Positions 1 to 7,845 of a DNA stretch of 19,136 bases are shown here, piece after piece. Origin of the DNA: an uncultured Treponema sp. (GTDB lineage Bacteria; Spirochaetota; Spirochaetia; Treponematales; Treponemataceae); NCBI GenBank assembly GCA_946538795.1, contig CAMNGY010000002.1, forward strand, positions 1 to 19,136, given 5' to 3'. The first letter of the stretch is position 1; each line of letters starts with the position of its first letter. Position numbers and translations under genes: made by a program. The notes below the pieces were generated by a model. It saw only the letters and a list, made by a program, of their open reading frames with translations. It was not told where the DNA came from and did no database searches.

Positions 1-6
1 AAATCC

Positions 7-67
7 CCAGAAAAACAAGGCGGGCCCCGGCGGACACTGTCCGCCGGGGCCCGCCTTGTTTTTCTGG
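7..67. terminator. Perfect 30-bp inverted repeat, probable bidirectional terminator
   Basis: Two perfectly complementary 30-nt arms (7-36 and 38-67) are separated by one base. The core is very GC-rich, and the outer ends carry an A-run on the left and a T-run on the right, so either strand would form a strong hairpin ending in U residues. It lies before the 3' end of aroG (which reads leftward) and after whatever gene lies left of the window. A shared terminator for converging transcripts is the simplest reading. A recombination or cruciform site is less likely. Confidence 0.75.
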
Positions 68-124
68 ACCTTCCCCATGGAATGGACACGCCGGCACGAA
101 AATGGAATCCCGCACCGCACAAAA

Positions 125-251
125 AAAAGGGGATGACCAATAAGTATTGTCATGCTGAACTTGATTCAGCATCTACGCTAAATATAGTGCATAGATTCCG
201 AAACGAGTTCGGAATGACGCTACGCAACGAACTTTTTGGTCATCCCGTTTT
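125..251. repeat. Small palindromic intergenic element, MITE-like
   Basis: The ends form a 16-bp inverted repeat with one mismatch (125-140 against 236-251; the 11-bp core GGGATGACCAA at 130-140 pairs with 236-246). Inside are two perfect hairpins, each with 8-bp stems and 5-nt loops: 152-172 (ATGCTGAA/TTCAGCAT) and 195-215 (ATTCCGAA/TTCGGAAT). No transposase is encoded. The internal motifs resemble short palindromic repeats dispersed in many bacterial genomes. The element abuts the aroG stop codon and may serve as its transcript end. Open reading through it is spurious. Confidence 0.6.
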
Positions 252-252
252 C

Positions 253-1281
253 CTAAATCCTGTCCGCAATATCGTAGATAAGCCTCTCGGACTTTTCCCA
301 TCCAAGACATGGATCGGTTATGGACTTACCGTACGTTCCCTCCCCAATCTTCTGGCAACCGTCCTCTATGTAGCTCTCTATCATGAATCCCTTGACGAGC
401 TTCCTTATCCTCTCGTTGTGCGCGCATGAGTTCAGCACATCCATTACAATGCGTGGCTGCTCCAGCGGATTCTTGTTCGAGTTTGAGTGGTTCGTGTCGA
501 TTATCGCGGCGGGATTCTTCAGGTCGCGCCCGTCGTAGGCGTCGCACAGCCGAATGAGATCCTCGTAATGGTAGTTCTGCTGGTTGTTCCCGTGCTTGTT
601 CGTGGAGCCCCTGAGAATCGCGTGTGTGTCCGGATTCCCCATGGAGTGCACCTCCCATCCCCTGTATATGAACGTGTGGTGGTGCTGGGCCGCATGTATC
701 GCGTTCATCATCACCGAGTAGTCCCCAGACGTTGGATTCTTCATCCCGACCGGAACCTCTATCCCGCTGGACACAAGGCGGTGCTCCTGATTTTCGACGG
801 AGCGGGCACCGACGGCCACGTATCCGAGAAGGTCGTCAAGGTACTGGTAGTTGTCCGGGTAGAGCATCTCGTCGGCGAACACGAACCCCGTCTCCTCGAC
901 AGCCCTCATGTGCATGTGCCGGGTGGCGATCAGACCCTTGAACAGGTCCGGCTTCTCGCTTGGATCCGGCTGGTGGAGCATGCCCTTGTACCCGTCCCCC
1001 GTAGTCCTCGGCTTGTTCGTGTAGATTCTTGGCACAATCAGAATCTTGTCCGCGACCTTCTCCTGGACCGGGACCAGCCTTGTCATGTAGTCTATGACCG
1101 CGTCCTCGTTGTCAGCGGAGCAGGGCCCGATAATCAGCATCAGCCTTTTTGACCTTCCCTCGATAATCGCCTTGACCTCAGCGCGCTTCTCCTCGACTAT
1201 GGAACTGACCTTCCCGGTGACGGGATACTGCTCCTTGACCTCAGCCGGAACCGCCAGCCTCCTCTCGAAATCCATGTTCAT
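253..1281 (-). CDS. aroG: 3-deoxy-7-phosphoheptulonate synthase (DAHP synthase, class I)
   Basis: This enzyme condenses phosphoenolpyruvate with erythrose 4-phosphate, the first step of the shikimate pathway, in the cytoplasm. The 342-residue length matches the AroF/G/H class (about 350). Visible motifs are IGPCS at 51-55, KPRTTGDGYKG at 90-100, GMKNPTSGD at 179-187, ILRGSTN at 222-228 and HSNSNK at 265-270. The metal ligands expected from E. coli AroG align as Cys54, His265, Glu302 and Asp323. The ATG at 1281 was chosen because AGGAGGA (1287-1293) lies 5 nt upstream; an open frame extends further upstream without a better site. The gene stands alone, with its own promoter and a leader hairpin. 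Which aromatic amino acid feeds back on it cannot be read from the sequence. Confidence 0.95.
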   Translation of the reverse strand: MNMDFERRLAVPAEVKEQYPVTGKVSSIVEEKRAEVKAIIEGRSKRLMLIIGPCSADNEDAVIDYMTRLVPVQEKVADKILIVPRIYTNKPRTTGDGYKGMLHQPDPSEKPDLFKGLIATRHMHMRAVEETGFVFADEMLYPDNYQYLDDLLGYVAVGARSVENQEHRLVSSGIEVPVGMKNPTSGDYSVMMNAIHAAQHHHTFIYRGWEVHSMGNPDTHAILRGSTNKHGNNQQNYHYEDLIRLCDAYDGRDLKNPAAIIDTNHSNSNKNPLEQPRIVMDVLNSCAHNERIRKLVKGFMIESYIEDGCQKIGEGTYGKSITDPCLGWEKSERLIYDIADRI

Positions 1282-1327
1282 GCGTGTCCTCCTAAAAAAA
1301 TGCGTAGCCGGCAAAACGCCCCGGTAC

Positions 1328-1362
1328 AAAAAAAGGTCCTACCCGTAAAGAATAGAACCTTT
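1328..1362 (-). terminator. Attenuator-like hairpin in the aroG leader
   Basis: Read on the minus strand, a 10-bp stem with one G-U pair (arms 1353-1362 and 1332-1341, 11-nt loop) is followed directly by a run of U residues (1328-1334, partly in the stem). It lies between the mapped promoter and the aroG ribosome binding site, so it would end transcription early unless disrupted. No convincing aromatic-rich leader peptide was seen, so the controlling signal is unknown. Confidence 0.5.
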
Positions 1363-1377
1363 CCGTCAAGATGCCAC

Positions 1378-1407
1378 ATTATATCGGTCCTAAACTGTTA
1401 TTGTCAA
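1378..1407 (-). promoter_or_regulatory. Promoter of aroG
   Basis: On the minus strand there is a perfect -35 TTGACA (1402-1407), an 18-bp spacer and a perfect -10 TATAAT (1378-1383). The start point would be near 1371, giving a leader of about 90 nt. Confidence 0.8.
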
Positions 1408-1418
1408 TAGAAACAAAT

Positions 1419-1490
1419 GAGGGGGAAGTCTCCCCTACGTTCGGGCCTTTCGTCCCTCGCTACCCAGAAATTGCCTTCGGCAATTTCTGG
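1419..1490 (+). repeat. Partial repeat module with strong hairpin
   Basis: A truncated head of the dispersed element (GGGGGAAGTCTCCCC, 1421-1435, itself a small hairpin) is followed by a perfect 12-bp stem with a TTC loop (1464-1490, arms CCAGAAATTGCC and its complement). It lies between the divergent aroG and sugar-operon promoters. No coding evidence was found. Confidence 0.6.
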
Positions 1491-1508
1491 CACCAACTCA
1501 TCTTTTGG

Positions 1509-1636
1509 TAGGGGGAAGTCTCCCCCTCGCTCCAAACCCAAGGTTTTCCGCTACCCCCTCAGCGGGATGGCTCTGTTTTTTTCCGCCGCCGTCGCTACAC
1601 TCCGCCGAAAACTCTTCCCCATGCCCGCAACGCCCA
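1509..1636 (+). repeat. Dispersed ~128-bp element, copy 1 of 3 (most divergent)
   Basis: The order of modules is a GGGGGA-AGTC-TCCCCC hairpin, a variable stretch, CTACCCCCTC-GCGGGAT, a T-run, CCGCCGCCG and the tag ATGCCCGCAACGCCCA. The same order occurs at 9269-9394 (minus) and 18789-18916 (plus). It is non-coding by the look of it: all frames give low-complexity translations, and length changes between copies are not multiples of three. Confidence 0.8.
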
Positions 1637-1963
1637 TTGGACATGAGTTTTTGCGGTTTTCCGCAAGGCGGAAAATGGGAGCGTTCGCGACCAAGCAAAA
1701 ACTCGAAGAGCAAGCGCCAGCTTGCGACATGCCCGCAACGCCCATCAAACGCGAGTTTTTACGTTTTTTTTTGCTTTGCAAAAAAATGGAGCCTTTGCGA
1801 CCAAGTAAAAACTCAAAGAGCAAGCGGCAGCTTGCGACATGCCCGCAACGCCCATCAAACGCGAGTTTTTACGTTTTTTTTGCTTTGCAAAAAAATGGAG
1901 CCTTTGCGACCAAGTAAAAACTCAAAGAGCAAGCGGCAGCTTGCGACATGCCCGCAACGCCCA
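1621..1963 (+). repeat. Three tandem ~109-bp hairpin units plus a terminal partial tag
   Basis: Units begin at 1621 (108 bp), 1729 (110 bp) and 1839 (109 bp), and a lone tag at 1948-1963 closes the array. Each unit starts with ATGCCCGCAACGCCCA. It then holds an outer inverted repeat (GAGTTTTTAC/GTAAAAACTC), an inner T/A-rich hairpin and a GCAAGC-GCTTGC hairpin. Units 2 and 3 are almost identical (a T-run length difference). Unit 1 differs at several bases, but both arms change together so that pairing is kept. Units are not multiples of three, so a protein repeat is unlikely. Confidence 0.85.
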
Positions 1964-2005
1964 AAAAATCTTATCAAAAAATTTGTGAATTCCCTGAAAA
2001 AGAAT

Positions 2006-2035
2006 TTGACAAAACGGAATCCACGGGGGTATACT
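2006..2035 (+). promoter_or_regulatory. Promoter of the sugar-transport operon
   Basis: A perfect -35 TTGACA (2006-2011), an 18-bp spacer and a -10 TATACT (2030-2035). The stretch just upstream (about 1964-2005) is A/T-rich and could act as an UP element. The transcription start would fall at about 2042, inside the operator. Confidence 0.8.
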
Positions 2036-2043
2036 ATGAAAAG

Positions 2044-2071
2044 CTGGAAACGTTTCCAGTAACGTTTCCAG
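2044..2071 (+). promoter_or_regulatory. LacI-family operator with an overlapping half-site
   Basis: CTGGAAACGTTTCCAG (2044-2059) is a perfect 16-bp palindrome with the central CG typical of LacI-family operators. The half-site AACGTTTCCAG recurs 12 bp later (2061-2071). It covers the start point and early transcribed region, where a bound repressor would block initiation or clearance. The LacI-type regulator encoded at 5234-6244 in the same operon is the natural candidate, implying negative autoregulation. Confidence 0.8.
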
Positions 2072-2105
2072 AAATCATCTTCGAACATTTTTTTTGGAGG
2101 AAAAT

Positions 2106-3434
2106 ATGAAAAAAATCGTGTCAGCAGTCCTCGCGGGAGCCGTGGCGGCATCCTGCCTTGTTTCATGCGCAAAGAAGGGGCCGGAGGTTGGCCAGGTCCG
2201 CTACCTGAACTTCAAGCCCGAGGTCGCGTCTGTATACCAGGAGCTTGCGGCTGCTTATGAGGCGGAGACGGGAGTCAAGGTAATCGTAGAGACGGCGGCA
2301 AACAACTCCTATGAATCAACGCTCACATCAAAGATGGCGACCAAGCAGGCCCCGACCCTGTTCCAGATCAACGGGCCACGCGGATACGCCAACTGGTCAA
2401 GCTACTGCGCCGACCTCTCGGGAACCGAGCTCTACAGGCATCTTTCCGACAAGAGCCTCGCCGTGACCGTTGACGGAGTGCCATACGGAATCCCGTACGT
2501 CGTCGAGGGATACGGAATCATCTACAACAAGGCTATCACCGACAAATACTTCGCCCTTCCGAACAAGGCGACGCCATATTCAAGCATGGACGAAATCAAG
2601 AACTTCACCGCGCTCAAGGCGCTCGCGGACGACATGCAGGCGAACAAGGACGCGCTGGGGATCAAGGGCGTGTTCGCGTCAACATCACTGAAGGCGGGCG
2701 AGGACTGGAGATGGCAGACCCACCTCGCGAACCTCCCGGTTTACTACGAGTTCAAGAACAACAACGTGGACCTCTCATCGGACGCGACAAAGAAAATCAG
2801 CTTCCAGTATGCCGACCAGTTCAAGAACATCTTCGACCTCTACCTGAACGACTCCGTGATTGAGCCGAAGAACGTCGGCGTCAAGACTGTCGACAACTCG
2901 ATGGCCGAGTTCGCGCTTGAGGAGTGCGCCATGGTCCAGAACGGAAACTGGGCGTGGGGACAGATCAGCGGAGTGAGCGGAAACAAGGTCCTCCCGGAGA
3001 ACGTGAAGTACCTTCCAATCTACACCGGCGTTCCAGGGGAGGAAAGCCAGGGCCTCTGCGTCGGAACGGAAAACTTCTACTGCATCAACAAGAAGGCTTC
3101 CGAAGCTGACCAGAAGGCTACCGCGGACTTCATCTACTGGCTCTACTCGTCGAAGACCGGAAAGGACTATGTGACGAACAAGCTCGGATTCATCGCACCT
3201 TTCGACACGTTCTCCGACAGCGAAAGACCGACGGACCCCCTCGCGGTTGAAATCAGCAACTGGATGTCGAAGCCTGGAATCACATCCGTGGCATGGAACT
3301 TCACCCTGTTCCCGTCGCAGACATTCAAGGACAACTTCGGCGCGTCCCTCCTGAGATATGCCCAGGGCTCAAAGGACTGGGCAGAGGTCAAGGCCGGCGT
3401 TGTGTCCGACTGGGCTAGCGAAAGCGCGATGTAG
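2106..3434 (+). CDS. Sugar ABC transporter substrate-binding lipoprotein
   Basis: The predicted 442-residue family-1 extracellular solute-binding protein would capture an oligosaccharide for the two downstream permeases. The N-terminus is a lipoprotein signal: two lysines, a hydrophobic stretch and the lipobox LVSC, so Cys21 would be lipidated and the mature protein anchored at the membrane. The body has the usual features of MalE-like proteins, such as VPYGIPYVVEGYGIIYNK at about 125-142. The ATG at 2106 follows GGAGG (2097-2101) closely. It is the first gene of the operon and is followed by a hairpin that may keep its transcript more abundant than the permease transcript. Maltodextrin is suggested by malQ in the operon, but the exact ligand is not provable here. 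Confidence 0.9.
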   Translation: MKKIVSAVLAGAVAASCLVSCAKKGPEVGQVRYLNFKPEVASVYQELAAAYEAETGVKVIVETAANNSYESTLTSKMATKQAPTLFQINGPRGYANWSSYCADLSGTELYRHLSDKSLAVTVDGVPYGIPYVVEGYGIIYNKAITDKYFALPNKATPYSSMDEIKNFTALKALADDMQANKDALGIKGVFASTSLKAGEDWRWQTHLANLPVYYEFKNNNVDLSSDATKKISFQYADQFKNIFDLYLNDSVIEPKNVGVKTVDNSMAEFALEECAMVQNGNWAWGQISGVSGNKVLPENVKYLPIYTGVPGEESQGLCVGTENFYCINKKASEADQKATADFIYWLYSSKTGKDYVTNKLGFIAPFDTFSDSERPTDPLAVEISNWMSKPGITSVAWNFTLFPSQTFKDNFGASLLRYAQGSKDWAEVKAGVVSDWASESAM

Positions 3435-3465
3435 CCCGGCACCCGCAGAGAAAACTTTTTCCCCG

Positions 3466-3499
3466 GGGGAGGGTCTTCCTGTTGACCCTCCCCTTTTTT
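3466..3499 (+). terminator. Intercistronic hairpin after the binding-protein gene
   Basis: A perfect 10-bp stem GGGGAGGGTC (3466-3475) pairs with 3484-3493, with an 8-nt loop followed by six T residues (3494-3499). It lies in the only real gap of the operon. A leaky terminator or 3' stabiliser that raises binding-protein levels over permease levels fits binding-protein operons in general. Confidence 0.75.
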
Positions 3500-3531
3500 G
3501 GGGACGCAACATATCCTTCCGGAGGAAACGC

Positions 3532-4395
3532 ATGAAAGGGGAACACAATTCAATCAAGAAGTATTTTCCAATATTCGTACTGCCGACCCTGATTTGCTTC
3601 GCGCTGTTCTTTCTTGTTCCGTTCATAATGGGCATAGCGCTGTCGTTCGCGAACTTCACCACGGTCACGGACGTGCGGGGGTTCGTGGGGTTCCAGAACT
3701 ACATCAAGGCTTTCACGGCCGACACAGAGTTTGTCCACGCGCTCGGGTTCACATCCCTGTTCACCATGGTCTCTGTCATAACCGTGAACGTGTTCGCATT
3801 CGCGCTCGCGCTGGTGCTGACCAAGGGGCTTAAGGGGACCAACTTCTTCAGGTCCGTATTCTTCATGCCCAACCTCATAGGCGGAATAGTCCTTGGCTAC
3901 GTGTGGAACCTGCTGATAAACGGATTCCTCATGCACTTCTTCGGGGAGGACATATCTTTCAGGACGGAGTACGGATTCTGGGGGCTTGTCGTCCTGACGA
4001 ACTGGCAGCTCATAGGATACATGATGGTTATCTACATAGCGGGGCTGCAGAACATCCCGGACGACATACTCGAGGCCGCGGAGATTGACGGAGCGTCCTC
4101 CATGAGGACCCTCTTCAAAATCAAGATACCCATGGTCATGCCGTCCATAACAATCTGCATGTTCCTGACGCTCTCCAACTCGTTCAAGATGTTCGACCAG
4201 AACCTCGCGCTCACGGCGGGGGCCCCCGAGAAGACAACCGAGATGCTGGCGCTCAACATCTACCAGACATTCTACAACAGGAACGCGAACTGGCACGGGG
4301 TTGCTCAGGCGAAGGCCACCGTGTTCTTCCTCATAGTCGCGCTCATAGCATTCCTGCAGCTAAGGCTGACCAACAGAAAGGAGATAGAGTCATGA
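3532..4395 (+). CDS. Sugar ABC transporter permease (MalF/UgpA type)
   Basis: The 287-residue inner-membrane protein has six hydrophobic stretches, the first at about 12-38. The cytoplasmic EAA loop that docks on the ATPase is at 181-200 (EAAEIDG, then Pro200). It would form the translocation channel with the next gene product. The ATG at 3532 follows GGAGG by 6 nt; the frame is open upstream into the preceding gene, but no other start has a good ribosome site. Its stop overlaps the start of the next permease (ATGA), so the two are translationally coupled and probably made in equal amounts. Confidence 0.93.
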   Translation: MKGEHNSIKKYFPIFVLPTLICFALFFLVPFIMGIALSFANFTTVTDVRGFVGFQNYIKAFTADTEFVHALGFTSLFTMVSVITVNVFAFALALVLTKGLKGTNFFRSVFFMPNLIGGIVLGYVWNLLINGFLMHFFGEDISFRTEYGFWGLVVLTNWQLIGYMMVIYIAGLQNIPDDILEAAEIDGASSMRTLFKIKIPMVMPSITICMFLTLSNSFKMFDQNLALTAGAPEKTTEMLALNIYQTFYNRNANWHGVAQAKATVFFLIVALIAFLQLRLTNRKEIES

Positions 4396-5234
4396 ACACA
4401 AAGCACAGCAAGAGGGGGATAGGATTTTTCTACGCAATCCTTGTGGCGCTGACGGCGGTATTCATATTCCCGATAGTGCTGGTCCTCATCAACTCGTTCA
4501 AGTCCAGGCTCTACGTCTCTACGACACCGTTCTCGTTCCCGGCGGGGGACATGTTCGTAGGGCTGGAGAACTACATCAACGGCCTCACGTCTTCGGGATT
4601 CTTCCTGGCGTTCCTGAGGTCGGCGTGGGTCAGCGTCGCGTCCGTCGCCCTGATAATAGTGTGCACATCGATGACGGCATGGTTCATAGTCCGGGTCAAG
4701 GGCAAGCTCACCAGGGGGCTTTACTACCTCTTCGTGTTCAGCATGATAGTCCCGTTCCAGATGGTCATGTACACAATGACGTTCATGGTGACAAGGCTGG
4801 CGTTCGACAACGTGCTCGGGATTGTCCTTGTGTACCTGGGGTTCGGGGCGGGTCTGTCGGTATTCATGTTCACCGGGTTCGTCAAGGCCGTCCCCATGGA
4901 GATTGAGGAGGCGGCAACGATAGACGGGTGCAGCCCCCTGCAGACGTTCTTCCTTGTGGTGTTCCCGATGCTGAAGCCCACCGCGATAACCGTGGCGATA
5001 CTTAACGCGATGTGGGTGTGGAACGACTACCTGCTTCCGTACCTGATTCTCGGGTCGGACCACAAGACTGTCCCCGTGGCAATACAGCTCGCCATGCAGG
5101 GCGCGTACGGGTCCACCGACTACGGCGGGTTCATGGCGATGCTGGTCGTCTCGATTATTCCGATAATAATATTCTACGTGTGCTCTCAGAAGTACATAAT
5201 CAAGGGCGTAATCGCGGGGGCTGTGAAAGGATAA
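4392..5234 (+). CDS. Sugar ABC transporter permease (MalG/UgpE type)
   Basis: The 280-residue partner permease has the first membrane segment at about 10-34, further segments through the protein, and the EAA loop at 173-192 (EAATIDG, then Pro192). The C-terminus (YIIKGVIAGAVKG) is the typical ending of MalG-type subunits. It starts inside the stop of the previous permease by a 4-bp overlap. Its TAA stop shares one base with the ATG of the regulator gene. No ATP-binding subunit gene follows, so the importer probably uses a shared ATPase encoded elsewhere. Confidence 0.93.
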   Translation: MNTKHSKRGIGFFYAILVALTAVFIFPIVLVLINSFKSRLYVSTTPFSFPAGDMFVGLENYINGLTSSGFFLAFLRSAWVSVASVALIIVCTSMTAWFIVRVKGKLTRGLYYLFVFSMIVPFQMVMYTMTFMVTRLAFDNVLGIVLVYLGFGAGLSVFMFTGFVKAVPMEIEEAATIDGCSPLQTFFLVVFPMLKPTAITVAILNAMWVWNDYLLPYLILGSDHKTVPVAIQLAMQGAYGSTDYGGFMAMLVVSIIPIIIFYVCSQKYIIKGVIAGAVKG

Positions 5235-6244
5235 TGACCATAAAGGACATTGCTAGGGAGTGCGGATGCGCGGTCGGGACCGTGTCGAGGGTGCTGAACA
5301 ACCATCCGGACGTCAGCGAGAAGACGAGGGCCAGGGTGATGGCCGTGGTGGAGCGGTACGGATTCGTGGTCAACGCGAATGCCAAGCAGCTCAAGAGCCA
5401 GGAGAGGAAGAACCTCGCCATACTTGTGCAGGGAACGTCGAGCACACTCCTGAACAGCCTTCTGGAGCGCATACAGAAAAAGCTTGAGACGCTATCGTAC
5501 TCCGCGGACGTGATTGTCCTGGACGAAAACGACAACGAGGGCGACAACGCGACCAGGATCTACTTCTCGCTGAAGCCCCTGGGCATCGTCTTTCTTGGCG
5601 GGAACCCCGACAGGCTGGGCGGAGACTTCGAGAAGGTCCACGTCCCGAGCGTCCTGATATCCAACAGTGCGGAGGTGCTCGAGAGCGCGTACATATCGAG
5701 CGTGAGCACCGACAACAAAAATGCCGCGAGCAGTTCCGCAAGGCTTCTCATAAAAAACGGGCACAAGAGGATAGGCGTCATAGGCGGATCCCTCGACTCG
5801 GCGCTCTCCAGGGACCGCTACGAGGGGTTCCTCAGGGCGATGAAGGCCGCGAAGATTCCCTTCGACCAGGAAAGGTCCTACGCGGTCTCGAAATACTCAT
5901 ACGACGGCGGATTCGAGGCTGCGGGAAAGCTGATGGAGATGGACCCCGAAATCACCGCCATATTCACAATGTCAGACGCGATGGCGATTGGCGCTATCAG
6001 GAAGCTCAGGGACATGGGAAAGTCGGTGCCGGATGACATATCGGTCGTGGGATTCGACGGGATACCAATGTCGGAGTTCTCCATCCCGAGGCTCGCGACA
6101 ATCAGGCAGATGGTTGACCGAATGGCGGACGACGGACTCTCGACGCTGATAAACAAAATAGAAAACGGAACCCAGCCCTCCCACAACATCGTTCCATTCG
6201 AGCTGGTAGAGGGGGAGAGCGTCAGGGACATATCAAGGACATAA
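5234..6244 (+). CDS. LacI-family transcriptional regulator
   Basis: The 336-residue repressor has an N-terminal helix-turn-helix at about 2-22 (TIKDIAREC, then recognition helix AVGTVSRVLN), a hinge helix near residues 46-56 (NANAKQLKS) and a periplasmic-binding-protein-like sugar-sensing domain to the end. The ATG at 5234 is joined to the permease stop as TAATG, with AAGGA very close upstream, so translation is coupled. An open frame runs far upstream in another phase of the permease gene but is a shadow. The palindromic operator at 2044-2059 in the operon promoter is the likely target, released by the imported sugar or a derivative. No second copy of this operator was seen in the window. 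Confidence 0.93.
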   Translation: MTIKDIARECGCAVGTVSRVLNNHPDVSEKTRARVMAVVERYGFVVNANAKQLKSQERKNLAILVQGTSSTLLNSLLERIQKKLETLSYSADVIVLDENDNEGDNATRIYFSLKPLGIVFLGGNPDRLGGDFEKVHVPSVLISNSAEVLESAYISSVSTDNKNAASSSARLLIKNGHKRIGVIGGSLDSALSRDRYEGFLRAMKAAKIPFDQERSYAVSKYSYDGGFEAAGKLMEMDPEITAIFTMSDAMAIGAIRKLRDMGKSVPDDISVVGFDGIPMSEFSIPRLATIRQMVDRMADDGLSTLINKIENGTQPSHNIVPFELVEGESVRDISRT

Positions 6245-6247
6245 AAA

Positions 6248-7756
6248 ATGCATGACGGAAAAGGACTTCTGGACAGGCGCGCAAGCGGCGTGCTGATGCA
6301 CATATCGTCTCTTCCGGGCAAAACCGGCATAGGGACTTTCGGACGGGAGGCCCGCTCGTTCGTGGACTTCCTGAAAAACTCGTCGCAGACCTACTGGCAG
6401 ATTCTCCCGGTCGGACCCACAGGCATGGGCGACTCCCCGTACCAGAGCTTCTCCACGTTCGCCGGGAATCCATATTTCATAGACTTCGAGCTTCTGGAGG
6501 AGGACGGACTTCTTTCGGGCGGTGACTGGAGGAGCGTGGACTGGGGCGCCGACAGCGCCAGCGTTGACTACGGGCTTCTCTACAGGGAGCGCGGGAGGGT
6601 GTTCGAAAAAATCCAGAGGAGGTTCGAGGAGAGGGAGCCGGCCGACTACAAAAAATTCTGCGCCGAAAACGCCTGGTGGCTGGACGACTACTCGCTTTTC
6701 ATGGCCGTCAAGGATGCACACGGAGGCAGGCCCTTCTGCGAATGGGAGGACGGAATCAGGAGGAGGTCGCCGGACGCGATGGGGGAGTGGGGAAAAAGAT
6801 GCGCGGACAGGGTGTCCTACCACAAAATCCTCCAGTACCTTTTCCGCAGGCAGTGGACGGACCTGAAGCGATACGCGAACGGATGCGGAATCAGCATAAT
6901 AGGCGACATACCGATCTACGTGGCGGCGGACTCCTCGGACGTGTGGTCCAGCCCCGAGCAGTTCATGCTTGACGGAGACTACAACCCGGTGGAGGTCGCA
7001 GGATGCCCCCCGGACGGTTTCTCCGCGGACGGACAGCTCTGGGGGAACCCCGTCTACAACTGGGCGGACATGGAGAAGGACGGATACTCCTGGTGGAAAA
7101 GGAGACTGTCAACCAGCCTCGAGATTTACGACGTGCTGAGGGTTGACCACTTCCGGGGGTTCGACTCCTACTACTGCATACCGTTCGGCTCAAAGGACGC
7201 AAGGGGCGGGAAATGGAGGAAAGGACCCGGCGCATCCCTGTTTGACGAAATCAGGAGGGATTTCGGGGACCTTCCGATAATCGCGGAGGACCTGGGCTTC
7301 CTGACCGACTCGGTGCGGGACATGCTCTCCAGGGTCGGGTTCCCAGGGATGAAGGTGCTGCAGTTCGCGTTCGACTCAAGGGAGACGAACACAGGATACC
7401 AGCCCCACAGCTACCCAAGGAACTCCGTGGTGTACACGGGGACCCACGACAACGACACCATACTTGGATGGGCGGACAGCGTGGACGAGGGGGACCTGCG
7501 TCTTGCGATGCGTTATCTGAGGAGCGACAGGGATGGACTTCCCAAAAACATGATGGCCGCGGCAATGGCCTCCGTCTCGAACACGTGCGTCCTGACCATG
7601 CAGGACCTTCTCGGCCTTGGCGGGGAGGCAAGGATGAACAGACCCTCCACGCTTGGCGGAAACTGGAAATGGAGGGCGCTCCCCGGACAGATTTCAAGCC
7701 GGGAGGAGAGTCTTCTGAGGGACATGACGGAGCTTTACGGGCGCGCAAGAAGATAG
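6248..7756 (+). CDS. malQ: 4-alpha-glucanotransferase (amylomaltase, GH77)
   Basis: The 502-residue cytoplasmic enzyme transfers alpha-1,4-glucan segments between maltodextrins and releases glucose. Conserved blocks are HISSLPGKTGIGTFG at 18-32, LPVGPTGMGDSPYQ at 53-66, DIPIYVAADSSDVW at 220-233 and LWGNPVYNW at 264-272. The expected catalytic residues are present: nucleophile Asp300 in RVDHFRGF, acid/base Glu347 in AEDLGF, and Asp401 in THDND. The ATG at 6248 follows AAGGA (6235-6239) by 8 nt and lies 3 nt after the regulator stop. It is the last gene of the operon, tying the importer to starch or maltodextrin breakdown. Confidence 0.95.
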   Translation: MHDGKGLLDRRASGVLMHISSLPGKTGIGTFGREARSFVDFLKNSSQTYWQILPVGPTGMGDSPYQSFSTFAGNPYFIDFELLEEDGLLSGGDWRSVDWGADSASVDYGLLYRERGRVFEKIQRRFEEREPADYKKFCAENAWWLDDYSLFMAVKDAHGGRPFCEWEDGIRRRSPDAMGEWGKRCADRVSYHKILQYLFRRQWTDLKRYANGCGISIIGDIPIYVAADSSDVWSSPEQFMLDGDYNPVEVAGCPPDGFSADGQLWGNPVYNWADMEKDGYSWWKRRLSTSLEIYDVLRVDHFRGFDSYYCIPFGSKDARGGKWRKGPGASLFDEIRRDFGDLPIIAEDLGFLTDSVRDMLSRVGFPGMKVLQFAFDSRETNTGYQPHSYPRNSVVYTGTHDNDTILGWADSVDEGDLRLAMRYLRSDRDGLPKNMMAAAMASVSNTCVLTMQDLLGLGGEARMNRPSTLGGNWKWRALPGQISSREESLLRDMTELYGRARR

Positions 7757-7765
7757 ACAGAGAGA

Positions 7766-7800
7766 TGGAATCCCAATCCCGGTACGGACAGTGGATTCCA
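7766..7800. repeat. Intergenic hairpin between converging malQ and the GGDEF gene
   Basis: An 8-bp perfect inverted repeat TGGAATCC (7766-7773) / GGATTCCA (7793-7800) has a 19-nt loop. There is no U-tract, so a classical terminator is not clear. The outer heptamers GATAGAC (7752-7758) and GTCTATC (7844-7850) form another inverted pair and include the stop codons of both converging genes. Confidence 0.4.
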
Positions 7801-7845
7801 TGCTGAAATTCGGGTAGACAGAATCTTTGTTATAGGGAGCGGAGT

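Noticed and set aside
82-429. Open frame of 115 codons at the left edge
   Set aside because: It runs through the palindromic element into the antisense of aroG. There is no ribosome site.
1621-1963. Possible CRISPR array
   Set aside because: Units are ~109 bp and repeat along their full length, there are no unique spacers, and no cas gene is near.
1417-2062. Overlapping open frames through the repeat island that could look like repeat proteins
   Set aside because: Unit lengths of 108, 110 and 109 bp break the frame, translations are low-complexity, and the arms covary as hairpins. There are no ribosome sites.
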